A stretch of 64,000 bases of DNA from Candidatus Heimdallarchaeota archaeon. Lineage in GTDB: Archaea > Asgardarchaeota > Heimdallarchaeia > Hodarchaeales > Hodarchaeaceae. Position 1 is the stretch's first letter, and every line of letters starts with the position of its first letter. A program made the translations under genes and the position numbers. The notes below the pieces were generated by a model that did no database searches, was not told the origin of the DNA, and worked only from the letters and a program-made list of their open reading frames with translations. Of this stretch, positions 46,044 to 55,498 are shown piece after piece. The DNA lies in NCBI GenBank assembly GCA_011364965.1, contig RDOB01000003.1:534524-598523 (forward strand), given 5' to 3'.

Positions 46044-47069
46044 TTGAACGTATTTCTTCTATTATATTTCTCTTTCAGCAGTCCATCAGTTATTACTCGC
46101 TGGACTGGTAGTAGTTATTTCTTGATAGTTCTGGTATTAGGGATTGTATTTACTTTAATTGGCCTTGTTATTCTCATTAAACCTAATTTAGTGGATCAAA
46201 TGCATCTTTGGTTTTTCTGGGGAATTAATATTGTATTTTTAGCCTCTTTAGTCTACACAATCCTTTTGAATCAAGTATTTTTCCCTAGCTCACCCACTAG
46301 CTATCCATTTACTGCACCCTCAACAGCCATCATTCAGGACATTACTCTATTAATTTTTTTATTAACCAGTCCAATTCTGATTATCGATTTTATTTACTTT
46401 TCAAGGCAATTAATTGTGGAAACCCCTTCATTTAGACAAATAAGTGGAAGCTTCACGATAGCTGCATTTTTTTTCCTATTAATGATCTTTGCGCACATAT
46501 TTACAACTGTTTACGACTATATTCCTGAAATTGGACCCCTTTTCAGAGACCAATTCTGGTTTGTCCATTTGGTAGTAGCCATAGGGATTATGGTCCCAAT
46601 TCTCCAATTAAAAAGTAAAATGGATCTTAACCTCAAACCTATCTCAAAACCTCTACCAAAGCTCTCTATAACCATCATTCTCTTATTAATCCTCACTTTG
46701 GGGTTAGTAATTACTTCACCATATCCACCACTTCCAGAGGATAAATCTTCTCTAAAAATCATAACATATAATATTCGACAAGGATATAGTCTATCGGGAG
46801 TAAAAAACTTAGATGGTCAATTAGCAATTCTAAAAGAAGTAGACGCAGATATCATTGGCTTGCAAGAATCAGATTCAGCCCGGATATCAGGGGGAAATTG
46901 TGATCCAGTTCGATATTTCGCTAATCACCTTCATATGCACTCCTATTACGGGCCAAAATCAGTCACAGGGACATTTGGGATTGCCCTCCTTTCAAAAAAC
47001 CCCATCAAAACTGCAAGAACTTTTTTCATGTACAGTATTGGCGAGCAAACCGCTTGTATCCATGCGTAA
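46044..47069 (+). CDS. membrane-linked endonuclease/exonuclease/phosphatase family protein, N-terminal part
   Basis: 341 residues: about six hydrophobic helices (to residue ~230), then the start of an EEP domain with TYNIRQGYSLSG (conserved Asn), ADIIGLQESD (metal-binding Glu) and GIALLSKNPI. The frame then stops at TAA 47067-47069 and continues in the same frame with the rest of the domain. EEP enzymes cut phosphodiester bonds in nucleic acids or phospholipids; membrane-fused forms often face outward. TTG 46044 is a weak start. It may be a recent pseudogene, a readthrough gene, or a sequence error. Confidence 0.6.
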   Translation: MNVFLLLYFSFSSPSVITRWTGSSYFLIVLVLGIVFTLIGLVILIKPNLVDQMHLWFFWGINIVFLASLVYTILLNQVFFPSSPTSYPFTAPSTAIIQDITLLIFLLTSPILIIDFIYFSRQLIVETPSFRQISGSFTIAAFFFLLMIFAHIFTTVYDYIPEIGPLFRDQFWFVHLVVAIGIMVPILQLKSKMDLNLKPISKPLPKLSITIILLLILTLGLVITSPYPPLPEDKSSLKIITYNIRQGYSLSGVKNLDGQLAILKEVDADIIGLQESDSARISGGNCDPVRYFANHLHMHSYYGPKSVTGTFGIALLSKNPIKTARTFFMYSIGEQTACIHA

Positions 47070-47417
47070 ATTAAAGTTAGCACAAAAGGTTTTAATGTCT
47101 TTGTAACGCATCTTGGAAACGGAAGGCCTATTATTCAACAAGAAAATGTCTTAAAAGAAGTTAGTGGTAAGAATAATGTCATATTAATGGGTGATTTTAA
47201 CTTTAGACCATACTCTACTCAATATAATCTAACGACCGCTATTCTTAATGATTCATGGACTTTGAAATGGCCATCATGGATTGATGATCAAAATTATAAC
47301 GGTAGTCGCGAGATAGATCATATCTTTGTATCATTTGGAACAATAATTATTAACACACGGATTATTGAAAGCAGTGCATCAGATCATCCAGCAGTTTGGG
47401 CCGAAATAACGATCTGA
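47070..47417 (+). pseudogene. C-terminal half of the same EEP-family protein after one in-frame stop
   Basis: In phase with 46044-47069. It holds the remaining catalytic parts: FVTHLGN, ILMGDFNFRP (Asp and Asn), SREIDHIFVS (Asp-His) and SASDHPAVWAE (Asp-His). No other lesion is seen. Nothing is missing apart from the single TAA. Confidence 0.7.
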
Positions 47418-47422
47418 ACTCC

Positions 47423-48619
47423 TTACTTTAGGATCTTTCTTTTTCTCCCAAGATAAGCTCTGAAAATACCTACCACGACGAACATAGACAGGAGTTCTCT
47501 CAACGTCAAGAAGTCTGTAGATTCTATATCGATTGTAGAAGTACTGCTTGTAGCAGTACTGGTTGTATTCGAGGAAACTTGGGTGTTTCTTAATATCCAG
47601 GAGTTATTAGATGGATGATAAATCCACAGATCGCCGAGGGTGGCTACACTATTTTCAGTACTCAGATAACCACCAAATAAAATTCCTTTATGGTTTATCG
47701 AGTCATAAACAAATGTTGCACATGTTCTTGGGGATGGAGATACACTCAAACTTAAAATCTCCCATGTATTGGTATTATAATCATAAAGCCAGGTTTCGCT
47801 TAACAGGTTTCCGCCAAATCCTCCAAAAAGGATTCCTTTGTCATTGATGGGATCATAGATCATAGAATGCAAATAGCGGGAACCAGGAGGGGAGGTTGGG
47901 TTTAACTCATTCCATGAATTGGTAGTATAGTCATATTCCCAAGTATCATCCCTATATCCTTCAGCGCTATTTCCTCCAAACAGAATAATTTTCTGATTAG
48001 TAGAATCATACACCATAGTATGCCCATATCGGGCTTCAGGTTTTATAGAGGGATTAAGTTCGGTCCAGATATTTGTAACTGGATCATAAGCCCAGAATTC
48101 ATCATTAATTTTCTCATTTAATCCCCCAAAGAGAATTACTTTTTGATTGACTGGGTCAAAAACCATAGCATGATTATATAATGAAGGGGGAGAAGTTCCA
48201 GTTGATTTTAGAGTCCAAGTATTACTGGGAAATTTAAAGACCCAGGTTTCCGTAGGGCCCCCTCCAAATAGAATTGTTTGGTTTGCAGTAGAATCATATA
48301 CCATAGCATGCGAATCTCTGGCTGAAGGGTGAGTGGTTGGAGCTAGATCCGTCCAGAGGTTGTCGTTATAATTATAAGCCCAAGTATCATCTAAATGTTG
48401 GAATCCTGATGTTAACGTATCCCAACTACCACCAAATAAAATAGTTTGTTGATTGGTAGAATCAAAGACCATTGCATGCATTGTTCTGTCACGAGGAGAA
48501 GTACCTTGGACGATTTCAGCGGTAGTATCACTTAAATCAGCTCTAACAGTATAAAATACAAGATTTATAACAATTAAAAGAATAAAGACCTCTCCAAAGT
48601 TTTTGGGCTTCGCTCTCAA
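47423..48619 (-). CDS. secreted Kelch-repeat surface protein with C-terminal anchor
   Basis: 398 residues. A signal peptide spans about residues 8-28. Six Kelch repeats of about 52 residues follow, each with an H(A/S)M(V/I)YDS core, a hydrophobic strand ending ILFGG and a TW-Y or TW-F step, enough for one six-bladed propeller. A Ser/Thr stalk, one membrane helix and a basic tail (GRKRKILK) complete it. It is likely an adhesion or binding protein on the cell surface. The remnant of a paralogue's end is at 45802-45890. Confidence 0.85.
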   Translation of the reverse strand: MRAKPKNFGEVFILLIVINLVFYTVRADLSDTTAEIVQGTSPRDRTMHAMVFDSTNQQTILFGGSWDTLTSGFQHLDDTWAYNYNDNLWTDLAPTTHPSARDSHAMVYDSTANQTILFGGGPTETWVFKFPSNTWTLKSTGTSPPSLYNHAMVFDPVNQKVILFGGLNEKINDEFWAYDPVTNIWTELNPSIKPEARYGHTMVYDSTNQKIILFGGNSAEGYRDDTWEYDYTTNSWNELNPTSPPGSRYLHSMIYDPINDKGILFGGFGGNLLSETWLYDYNTNTWEILSLSVSPSPRTCATFVYDSINHKGILFGGYLSTENSVATLGDLWIYHPSNNSWILRNTQVSSNTTSTATSSTSTIDIESTDFLTLRELLSMFVVVGIFRAYLGRKRKILK

Positions 48620-48919
48620 AAGATAGACCTCATGAATTACTTTCTGACCAGTTTTTCAAGAATCCTTGCCTACTAATCTAAAAACAAATCCATCCTATCC
48701 GATAAAATCTACTATAATAACTTAGGACAGTATTTTCTAAATAGAAATTAATTAGGGCTCAAACATGGGAAATTAGAATTGGATGAATGAGTTTCCCCTT
48801 GCCAAAAATTAGGATTATTCTTTGAGGATTATAACACAGGGAAGAAAAGAAAGATGAATGGCTAAATAAATTCAAATATACTTAGGTAAACTATTTATAT
48901 ATTATAGTATATTTATTAA
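48620..48919. other. divergent promoter region
   Basis: AT-rich DNA between the Kelch gene and the MNT gene. The only element identified is the TATA box at 48894-48907. Confidence 0.4.
48894..48907 (+). promoter_or_regulatory. TATA box of a leaderless gene
   Basis: TTTATATATTATAG, whose centre is about 22-28 bases before ATG 48923. There is no ribosome site between, which fits a leaderless message. Confidence 0.55.
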
Positions 48920-48922
48920 TTG

Positions 48923-49657
48923 ATGATTTACGATAAACCAATTTTTGAGATTTTGCACTTTCTATCAAAAGAAAAAATGACTACATTCACAAATCTTCAA
49001 TCAACCATTGTTTCAAATCCAAGAACATTATCCAAGAAATTAAAAATCCTTGTTGAAAAAGACCTCCTTATAAAAGAAGGGAATATTTACAAAATTACTG
49101 AAAAAGGTTTGGTTTTCTTCGAATTATATCAAAATGCTATATTTCTCCTTCATGGATTTAAAGCTGAATTAAGTAGTCTAAATGTCCCAATCTTGATAAA
49201 ATTGGCACTTCAGGAGTACATTAAAATACTGATTAATGAATTAAAAAACAAATTGGGGTGTATTATTCTTTTTGGGTCATATGCAACTGGAACATGGGAT
49301 GAAACCAGTGATATCGATTTGGCATTATTTTTGGAAGACATTAGCGATTTATCCCTGTTGTTTGAACAGCTGACAAAATGCCGTCGAAAATTCAGAGCAT
49401 CACTTAATTATCAGGTGCTAATCCAAAAAGATTATTCCTTTAGAATCCAGCATATTCCGTTCAGCATAAAAGAGACCAAAACATTTCATAATCTTTATCC
49501 TGATCTAATTACAACAGGGGTAAAACTCTACGATCCAAATGGATATTATGAAGAATTTAAAGAGCAGATCATTGAAAGGATTAAACAAGAAAAATTAATG
49601 AAAATTTGTAACATCGATGGTACTGAATATTGGAAAAAACTTACCGAGGTGAGGTAG
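48923..49657 (+). CDS. winged-helix + MNT nucleotidyltransferase (antitoxin-like)
   Basis: About 244 residues. The first 75 form a winged HTH (FEILHFLSKEKMTTF, then NPRTLSKKLKILVEKDLL). From about residue 105 there is a minimal nucleotidyltransferase with the motif GSYATGTWDETSDIDLAL, including both metal-binding Asp residues. This is the MNT class that pairs with HEPN proteins; in studied systems MNT adds AMP to the HEPN toxin and silences it. The gene is directly followed by a HEPN gene. The HTH may allow self-regulation. The start is leaderless (ATG 48923, or TTG 48920). Confidence 0.8.
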   Translation: MIYDKPIFEILHFLSKEKMTTFTNLQSTIVSNPRTLSKKLKILVEKDLLIKEGNIYKITEKGLVFFELYQNAIFLLHGFKAELSSLNVPILIKLALQEYIKILINELKNKLGCIILFGSYATGTWDETSDIDLALFLEDISDLSLLFEQLTKCRRKFRASLNYQVLIQKDYSFRIQHIPFSIKETKTFHNLYPDLITTGVKLYDPNGYYEEFKEQIIERIKQEKLMKICNIDGTEYWKKLTEVR

Positions 49658-49658
49658 T

Positions 49659-50066
49659 ATCTCAACAAAAAAAGGAAAACTGGCATTCTTACGCGCACAG
49701 AGATGGTTGCAAGGGGCTGAAAGAGCGTTAGAAGACAAACGATGGGATGATGTAATATATAGTTCGCAAATGGCGGTTGAGCATGCCATAAAAGCAATTC
49801 TACTGGAGCAGGGGTTGATTTTCAAACGCGTTCATGATGTGAGTGACGAGTTCTTATCGTTAAAAACGCAAAAATCACTTCCTAAGGAAATTGTATTACA
49901 TATTGATGAACTGTCTGATGTATTAATCTATCTTACCGATCAACGAGCATTTGCAGGATATGGATTTGAAGAAGAAGTCGAGGTGTCTTTTTTCAAAGAG
50001 TTAGCCCCAAAAGCTCTTGAAAAGGCCAAATGGGCTGTAACTATCATCGATCCTTTGTTTATCTAG
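49659..50066 (+). CDS. HEPN-domain protein, partner of the MNT gene
   Basis: A HEPN-family helical protein: RAQRWLQGAERALEDKRW, then YSSQMAVEHAIKAILL, the typical layout. The catalytic R-x4-6-H motif of RNase-type HEPN toxins is not evident, so it may be non-nucleolytic. The start is unclear. The clear TTG is at 49707, but this would remove family-conserved residues. GGTGA at 49648-49652, inside the MNT gene end, lies six bases before ATC 49659, a possible unusual start that gives 135 residues. I use 49659 tentatively. Confidence 0.65.
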   Translation: MSTKKGKLAFLRAQRWLQGAERALEDKRWDDVIYSSQMAVEHAIKAILLEQGLIFKRVHDVSDEFLSLKTQKSLPKEIVLHIDELSDVLIYLTDQRAFAGYGFEEEVEVSFFKELAPKALEKAKWAVTIIDPLFI

Positions 50067-50370
50067 GGAATTTGGCTATGCTTATAATAGAGTGCTTTCC
50101 AAACGTTGTTCCGATTATTAAGCCATAAAGAATTGAGAATATTACCGTACTCTTGCGAGAATCGGCAAAATAAAACTCAAAACTACACTAATTATAGACA
50201 GCTAAGAAGAACGAATTTCATGTGACTCATTTTGCCATATTTTATGATCCTACCTTTCACAATATAAAGGAGTAATGAAGTTTGGCAATTGTCACTATCA
50301 TTTGATAAATAAGAGGATTAAAGCATTATAAACTGACAATTTGTAAAAGTTCGTCTGAACCTAGATGAAA
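50067..50370. other. convergent spacer
   Basis: About 300 bases between the HEPN gene and the PIN gene with nothing recognised. Confidence 0.35.
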
Positions 50371-50781
50371 TCATTCAATAACTGAAAGAAGACCTTGAAA
50401 ATGCCTATCAAAGGTAGCAATATAGACATTGCTCTCGAAAAGTTTCGCCATGACTAAAATCGAACAATCAGTAAATGAGAGTCCATTTTCAAAGTATCTG
50501 AGAAATAATTCCCAAGTAGCGAGAAATTCTGGTTCGCTAAGATGAAGGAGTTTAATTCTAGGTGAATTCAAAATATAATTCCCAATGTCTTCTACGAGAT
50601 TCTTATTGTGAGTTCTTACCAATGTCAATGTAACTGTTTCATCAAATACGAAATTTGAAACAATAATGGAACCAAATCTCCCAGATAAACATTCTTTCAT
50701 AAGGGCTGTCGCTTTAGAATGATTAATATCATCAGAATTACGTATAGCTAGAATGAAACCAGTATCTAAAAATACAACCAC
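50371..50781 (-). CDS. PIN-domain toxin (VapC-like)
   Basis: 136 residues. The acidic PIN residues are visible: D6 in VFLDTGF, Glu in FVFDETVTLT (near 48), Asp in LSFTDCSILVMA (near 100) and Asp in IATFDRHF (near 123). These form the metal site of an RNase. It lies 9 bases downstream of a small ribbon-helix-helix-sized gene, the standard VapBC order. A remnant of a close paralogue is at 30701-30836. Confidence 0.88.
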   Translation of the reverse strand: MVVFLDTGFILAIRNSDDINHSKATALMKECLSGRFGSIIVSNFVFDETVTLTLVRTHNKNLVEDIGNYILNSPRIKLLHLSEPEFLATWELFLRYFENGLSFTDCSILVMAKLFESNVYIATFDRHFQGLLSVIE

Positions 50782-50790
50782 AATAACACC

Positions 50791-51060
50791 TCATTGGTAA
50801 AGATGTTGATCAACAGTAGTTGATGTGTCTTCAATTCCCCACTTCATTGGTTTGGATAATAATTTCCAAGCAATATCATCTTCTAATTCTAGGAGAGGAG
50901 AACCAACTTCATCTTCAAATTTTTTAGCTTCTTGCCGGATTAAGTTACCTAAAATCTCCTTTTTAGTCAGTTTGATTCCCATTAAAATATAACGTGCTCT
51001 TAATCTTTCTAAAAGTTCTTCATCATCTTTTCCTAAACGAACAGTTGTCAATATTCCCAC
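50791..51060 (-). CDS. VapB-like antitoxin
   Basis: 89 residues from GTG 51060. The N-terminus (TTVRLGKDDEELLERLRARY) fits a short strand and helix of a ribbon-helix-helix DNA-binding domain. The C-terminus is acidic and probably wraps the toxin. Nine bases separate it from the PIN gene. A 22-base palindrome upstream (51126-51147) is the likely operator. Confidence 0.75.
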   Translation of the reverse strand: MGILTTVRLGKDDEELLERLRARYILMGIKLTKKEILGNLIRQEAKKFEDEVGSPLLELEDDIAWKLLSKPMKWGIEDTSTTVDQHLYQ

Positions 51061-51125
51061 TTAGCTCGCAAATCTACGTGAATTCATTAATAATAGCTAT
51101 TTATGCCGTTCTTCTGTGATATACT

Positions 51126-51147
51126 ACAAGTATATAAATATACTTGT
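51126..51147. promoter_or_regulatory. 22-base palindrome, likely VapBC operator
   Basis: ACAAGTATAT-AA-ATATACTTGT, with perfect ten-base arms, overlapping a TATA-like core. It lies 66 bases upstream of the antitoxin start, where autoregulation by the antitoxin complex would act. Confidence 0.65.
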
Positions 51148-51199
51148 CTACAAAAAATAAAATAACTAGAAAAAAAATATAGGTAATAAATACTATTTA

Positions 51200-51510
51200 G
51201 TATATACGATTTTTAGTGTTATTGGCTTGGATCACGCTGGAAAAACTTCGATTCTACATGACTTAAAGACTGGACGTTAGACCTCTCAAACAACTCCCAT
51301 TATTGGAATGAACTCTGAAACAATTACTATTGGTAAGGCCTGGTTTAGAGCTTGGGATCTGGGAGGCAACTACAATTTCGGAGAGCACTCTGGAAACCTT
51401 ACACCAAAAATTCAGTAAGCTTGATCTTTGTAATCGATGTGAGTGAACCCAAACGCTATCCAGAAGGTCGAACTTATCGACAGAAGATATTATCCTTCAC
51501 ACATCTTGAA
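51200..51510 (+). pseudogene. decayed Arf-like small GTPase
   Basis: The parts of an Arf-family GTPase can be read in pieces: FSVIGLDHAGKTSIL (G1), TTPIIGMNSETI (switch I), WFRAWDLGG (G3), and in the next frame RALWKPYTKNSVSLIFVID, then SEPKRYPEG. A stop interrupts after LKTGR and a frame change occurs at the DLGG segment. The last parts (G4, G5) are gone or unreadable. It lies just before the longin-like gene. Confidence 0.8.
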
Positions 51511-51700
51511 ACCTTTCCATTAGGAAAAATAAAGGGTAATAACTATTGTAGGAGAAAAAGTTGGAGAAAATTGAATATGCAAGACAAATGGTTTAATAAT
51601 GAAAAGGTATCTAAACTCTCCTGAAAATTCATTTTCTTAAACATAAATGGAATACCTAAAATATGGATAAGATCATAATAGAATTAATTCTAGAGACATA

Positions 51701-52789
51701 ATGAAGGGAAAAGCAGTGCAAAATGATGTTCTCTTCTCAATTTTTGACCCACAAAAAGGACCTATCATACTCTATTCTACGATAAGCTCCCAAGAAATAG
51801 CTAAAAAAATAGTTATGAAATCTTACGTGGCTATTGGAGCTATGGAAGGGAAAATTGATCTCGAATCAAAATATGCATTACTACCCCTTCCTAGCTTCGA
51901 TAAAATTGCCTTTTACTATATGTTCAAAATCCAGAGTCAAGATGATAGGTCACAAAAATTGTACGCTACTATCACCTTTGCACAAAATAGCTCTGCAACA
52001 ATGAGTTTCTATAGATCACTACCTGAAATACAGAAAAAGGTGTTAGATTCAGTAACTCATCTCCAGGATTGCTTTATATATACAAAAGATGCAATAACAT
52101 TAGATAATAAAGCTAAAAATATCTTGGAATCTCTCTTAACGATGGAAGCACCAGGTACGGGAACTTTTACTCATTCCATCCCCGCTGAAACAATTATATT
52201 CGATGATCCAAACTCGGGAAGCTTAAATTTTCTATTAGAATACTTCCAAGATGGATTAGAAAAGGTTATTTTCTCTCTTCTAATGGAAGAGCCAATTCTC
52301 ATTCTTGGAACCGTAAGGGACATTGTAGATAAAGTAGTGAAATCCATGGAACTACTAGTACCTCACAGAGTCCTAAAAAAAGAATATTTATTATCGTTCG
52401 TTGATCCGAAAAATAAAGATCTCCTGATCTGTTCTCCGCAAGTGAATTTTTTAAAGAATTACAAAAACATTACGATAGTAGATGTACAATCAAGTAAAAT
52501 TACTAAAAAATCTAGAGACTTACCTTCTATAGGAAATCTAATTCAAACTCTTAAAATAGCTCCCATTGAAACCCAAAAAACTGTGATTCATAACTATATT
52601 GACAATCTACTCGCAAAAACAGCACAACTTTTAGAGCTTTGCGAGAAAGAACAGATCAGTCAAGAAGAAATTCAAGCTTATCGAAGTGAATTGCAGGGGG
52701 ATGAATTGTATGTTGTTATTTCAATGGTCAAAAGATATGCCCCGCAGTTTGAGATCAAATTATTTCATTTCGCACGATCACTTTTCTAG
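51701..52789 (+). CDS. longin-like protein, possibly with a DENN-like region
   Basis: 362 residues, soluble. The N-terminal ~125 residues look longin-like (NDVLFSIFDPQKGPIILYS, similar in style to the output domain of the REC-longin protein). The middle (residues ~190-270) has EPILILGTVRDIVDKVVKSM, then LLVPHRVLKKEYLLSF, which resembles in style the u-DENN/core-DENN segment where a strand and helix precede a PLL-type strand. This is only a hint. Eukaryotic longin-DENN proteins act as GEFs or regulators of Rab and Rag GTPases. A decayed Arf-like GTPase is directly upstream. ATG 51701. Confidence 0.55.
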   Translation: MKGKAVQNDVLFSIFDPQKGPIILYSTISSQEIAKKIVMKSYVAIGAMEGKIDLESKYALLPLPSFDKIAFYYMFKIQSQDDRSQKLYATITFAQNSSATMSFYRSLPEIQKKVLDSVTHLQDCFIYTKDAITLDNKAKNILESLLTMEAPGTGTFTHSIPAETIIFDDPNSGSLNFLLEYFQDGLEKVIFSLLMEEPILILGTVRDIVDKVVKSMELLVPHRVLKKEYLLSFVDPKNKDLLICSPQVNFLKNYKNITIVDVQSSKITKKSRDLPSIGNLIQTLKIAPIETQKTVIHNYIDNLLAKTAQLLELCEKEQISQEEIQAYRSELQGDELYVVISMVKRYAPQFEIKLFHFARSLF

Positions 52790-52894
52790 TGGTCATTGAA
52801 ATTTGTACCGTTATTTGAATTAATAATTCCCTTTCTAAAGATAAAGAATAATCAGATTTTCTCCTGTTCTATTTAATTCAGCATAAAAAGGCAC

Positions 52895-54580
52895 TTAAAA
52901 ATATTTATGTCCATTAATTTTCTTAATACTGATGAAAAGCATGATGCAAATCAACGCTAAATATAAAATAATAACAAAAATATCCTCTAAAATAATTGTT
53001 TGTTCGTAGAGTATTCTTATTCGGTCAATCCAGTAAAATGGGGTCAATGTAGAAAGAAATTGAATTTGATCAATTGTATATGCTATCATAAAAACCAAAA
53101 GAATTCCAAAATACGTCATTCCTGAAACTGCAACTGCTTTTCCAGGATTTTTTATGAAAGTGCAAAGCAGAACATTAAAATAGGTCATTGTAATAACAAT
53201 CAAAAATGTAAGGAATATTCCAACTCCTATAATTGGAATATAATCAATACCATACCCAGATGCAATGATACCGATGATATAACCAAGATAATTTAATAGG
53301 AATATCATAAATATTTCTAAAGTTATTGCAGCCAACCTTTGTTTCAAGATTTCCGAGTTTGGAATTGATTGTGCAAATAGTAAATCTAAAGTATTTGATT
53401 TTTGATCTCTAATAATTATTTTTGAACCCAAAAATGCTGCCACTATTCCGGAATAAAGGAAAAACTCTCCGAATCCTTCAGTAGCAATATATCCAATGAA
53501 TGAGATTGCTACACCATGATTACGTAAAATTGCACTCATCAAGACATCCATTGAACCGTAAGTTTTTGAAAGACCAATCCATGCTATGTCACCTGGATAC
53601 ATAAAAGGTGTAACAAGACCTGAAACTGTTAGTAATAAAGCAAATATGTAAATAAAGGGTTTATCAGATTGAATTTGTTCAACAAAACTTGGAAATCGAT
53701 GTTGAAATCTACCAATAAAAAAGAAAAGCAAAGGAATTCCTTTTTCTTTAGCCTTTTTTTCTTCAAATTTATGTGAATAGTGAGGAATAAGGTCTTTCCT
53801 ATCATTAATTACTAATATTATTCCAAATAGTAAGATAGAGAAAATAATAAGGTAAACAGCCTTATCCCAAACAACTTGTTCAATGGAAGGTTTGAGAATG
53901 GTTGCAGCACTGTCATAATAGTAAAATACCTGAAAATATTTTAAAAATTCTAGCTCTTCTGAAAATAAAACAAGAAGGCTAATTATGAATGACCCGACAA
54001 TTATTATACCAACGTACCGTTTAGCACGACCAGAATCTAGGAATAAAACAGCAAAAAAGATACTGAGTAGACTTATAAAGACAAGAAGGGTAAATAATTG
54101 AATACATGATGCAAATAATATCTCAACGGAAATATTTTGTCCAATTACAAGTGATGAAAGATAAATAACAATAAACAAATAAAATATTGATCCAAAAGAG
54201 ATTGCTAAAACAGCTAATATTTTTTCAAGTAAAACCTTTCTCCTAGCAATTGGATTTGACATCAACAAATCCAGGGTATTGTCATCATTATCCTTGGAAA
54301 AAACATTTGTACCCATAAGGACAGGTAATGCTGTGTAAAAAATCCCAACATAACTAAATAGTAACAAAGCTAGCCAGAATCGATATTCCCCTCCCTCTCC
54401 GTACGCTATTCCATATATGGCCTCCCAGTCACCCATATCCTCTAGACCAGTGATTTGTTCAACAGCTGCTGCATCTCCAGGATAAACCATAATAATTAAT
54501 GTTATAAATATAGAGGAGAAGAGTAAAAAGGCAAATATTAAACCTTTTTCTTGTTTTATATTATCCAGAAAAACTTTCAT
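52895..54580 (-). CDS. ABC-2 type transporter permease (fused double unit)
   Basis: 561 residues with about twelve hydrophobic segments in two similar halves. The repeated cytoplasmic motif is the NTLDLL / SKDNDDNTLDLLMSNPI-type and DQKSNTLDLLFAQSIP, typical of ABC-2 family permeases with two copies in one chain. It starts directly at the stop of the ATPase gene (54580/54581), so they are one transcript. Export is expected; the cargo is unknown. Confidence 0.82.
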   Translation of the reverse strand: MKVFLDNIKQEKGLIFAFLLFSSIFITLIIMVYPGDAAAVEQITGLEDMGDWEAIYGIAYGEGGEYRFWLALLLFSYVGIFYTALPVLMGTNVFSKDNDDNTLDLLMSNPIARRKVLLEKILAVLAISFGSIFYLFIVIYLSSLVIGQNISVEILFASCIQLFTLLVFISLLSIFFAVLFLDSGRAKRYVGIIIVGSFIISLLVLFSEELEFLKYFQVFYYYDSAATILKPSIEQVVWDKAVYLIIFSILLFGIILVINDRKDLIPHYSHKFEEKKAKEKGIPLLFFFIGRFQHRFPSFVEQIQSDKPFIYIFALLLTVSGLVTPFMYPGDIAWIGLSKTYGSMDVLMSAILRNHGVAISFIGYIATEGFGEFFLYSGIVAAFLGSKIIIRDQKSNTLDLLFAQSIPNSEILKQRLAAITLEIFMIFLLNYLGYIIGIIASGYGIDYIPIIGVGIFLTFLIVITMTYFNVLLCTFIKNPGKAVAVSGMTYFGILLVFMIAYTIDQIQFLSTLTPFYWIDRIRILYEQTIILEDIFVIILYLALICIMLFISIKKINGHKYF

Positions 54581-55489
54581 TTAATTCACCCCAGAATTTC
54601 TCTTAAGATCATAAAAATGCATAAAATAGTCTTCGAGAGACGGTTCAGGTGCATAAAATTTTTCTATTGGATACTTTGAAATTTTGTCAAGAAAACTGTT
54701 AAAATCTCCCTTTATTATCAGAATTAATTCATTTTTTTCGTGTGATAATACTGTTATATCAGAATCTTGAAGTAAAGAAGGATCAACATCTGATTTAAAA
54801 TCAATATGAACCTTCTGGACTACCTGTTGATCAAGTTTTGCTACATCCATAGTTGAAATGATTTCACCATCACGAATTATTGACACTATATTAGCAATTT
54901 TTTGGATTTCTCCAAGATAATGGCTAGAGATAAAGAAAGTTTTTCCTTTTTTTACTTCTTCAGCTATTAAATCATATAAAACCTGTTGCATTAGAGGATC
55001 CAATCCACTTGAAGGTTCATCAAAAATATAAAACTCAGGATCGTGCATAAACGCTTGTACTATGGCAACTTTTTGCCTATTACCCCTACTTAACATTTTA
55101 GTGTTTTTAGTAACATCCAAATCAAATAATTCTATCATTTCTTCCATTCGCGATGAGGGTTGAGTTGGTCTTAGAGAAGCAAAATAATCAAGCATTTGTT
55201 TGACAGTCAAATGGCCATATAAAGCTACATCACCAGGAATATAACCAATTTTTTCATGAATCTGAACATTCGATCGATTAACAGGAATTCCAAATAGTTT
55301 CACCTCCCCACTGGATGGTTTGAGAATGCTAAGTATTATTCTAATAGTTGTAGTTTTTCCAGCGCCATTAGGCCCAAGAAAGCCATAAACTGTTCCTGTT
55401 TTAACAGCAATATTTACATTCTGTACAGCAAGGAATTTTCCATAATATTTAGTGAGATTTTTGATTTCAAGCACCATTTGTTCAGTCAT
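54581..55489 (-). CDS. ABC transporter ATP-binding protein
   Basis: About 302 residues, one nucleotide-binding domain. The Walker A is GPNGAGKTT, the signature is LSRGNRQK, the Walker B is FYIFDEPSSGLDP and the switch His is in SSHYLGEI. A C-terminal ~90-residue extension is typical of the ABC-2 exporter ATPases. ATG 55489 is used; an in-frame TTG lies at 55498. It is followed with no gap by the permease gene. Confidence 0.93.
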   Translation of the reverse strand: MTEQMVLEIKNLTKYYGKFLAVQNVNIAVKTGTVYGFLGPNGAGKTTTIRIILSILKPSSGEVKLFGIPVNRSNVQIHEKIGYIPGDVALYGHLTVKQMLDYFASLRPTQPSSRMEEMIELFDLDVTKNTKMLSRGNRQKVAIVQAFMHDPEFYIFDEPSSGLDPLMQQVLYDLIAEEVKKGKTFFISSHYLGEIQKIANIVSIIRDGEIISTMDVAKLDQQVVQKVHIDFKSDVDPSLLQDSDITVLSHEKNELILIIKGDFNSFLDKISKYPIEKFYAPEPSLEDYFMHFYDLKRNSGVN

Positions 55490-55498
55490 TTGAACCAA

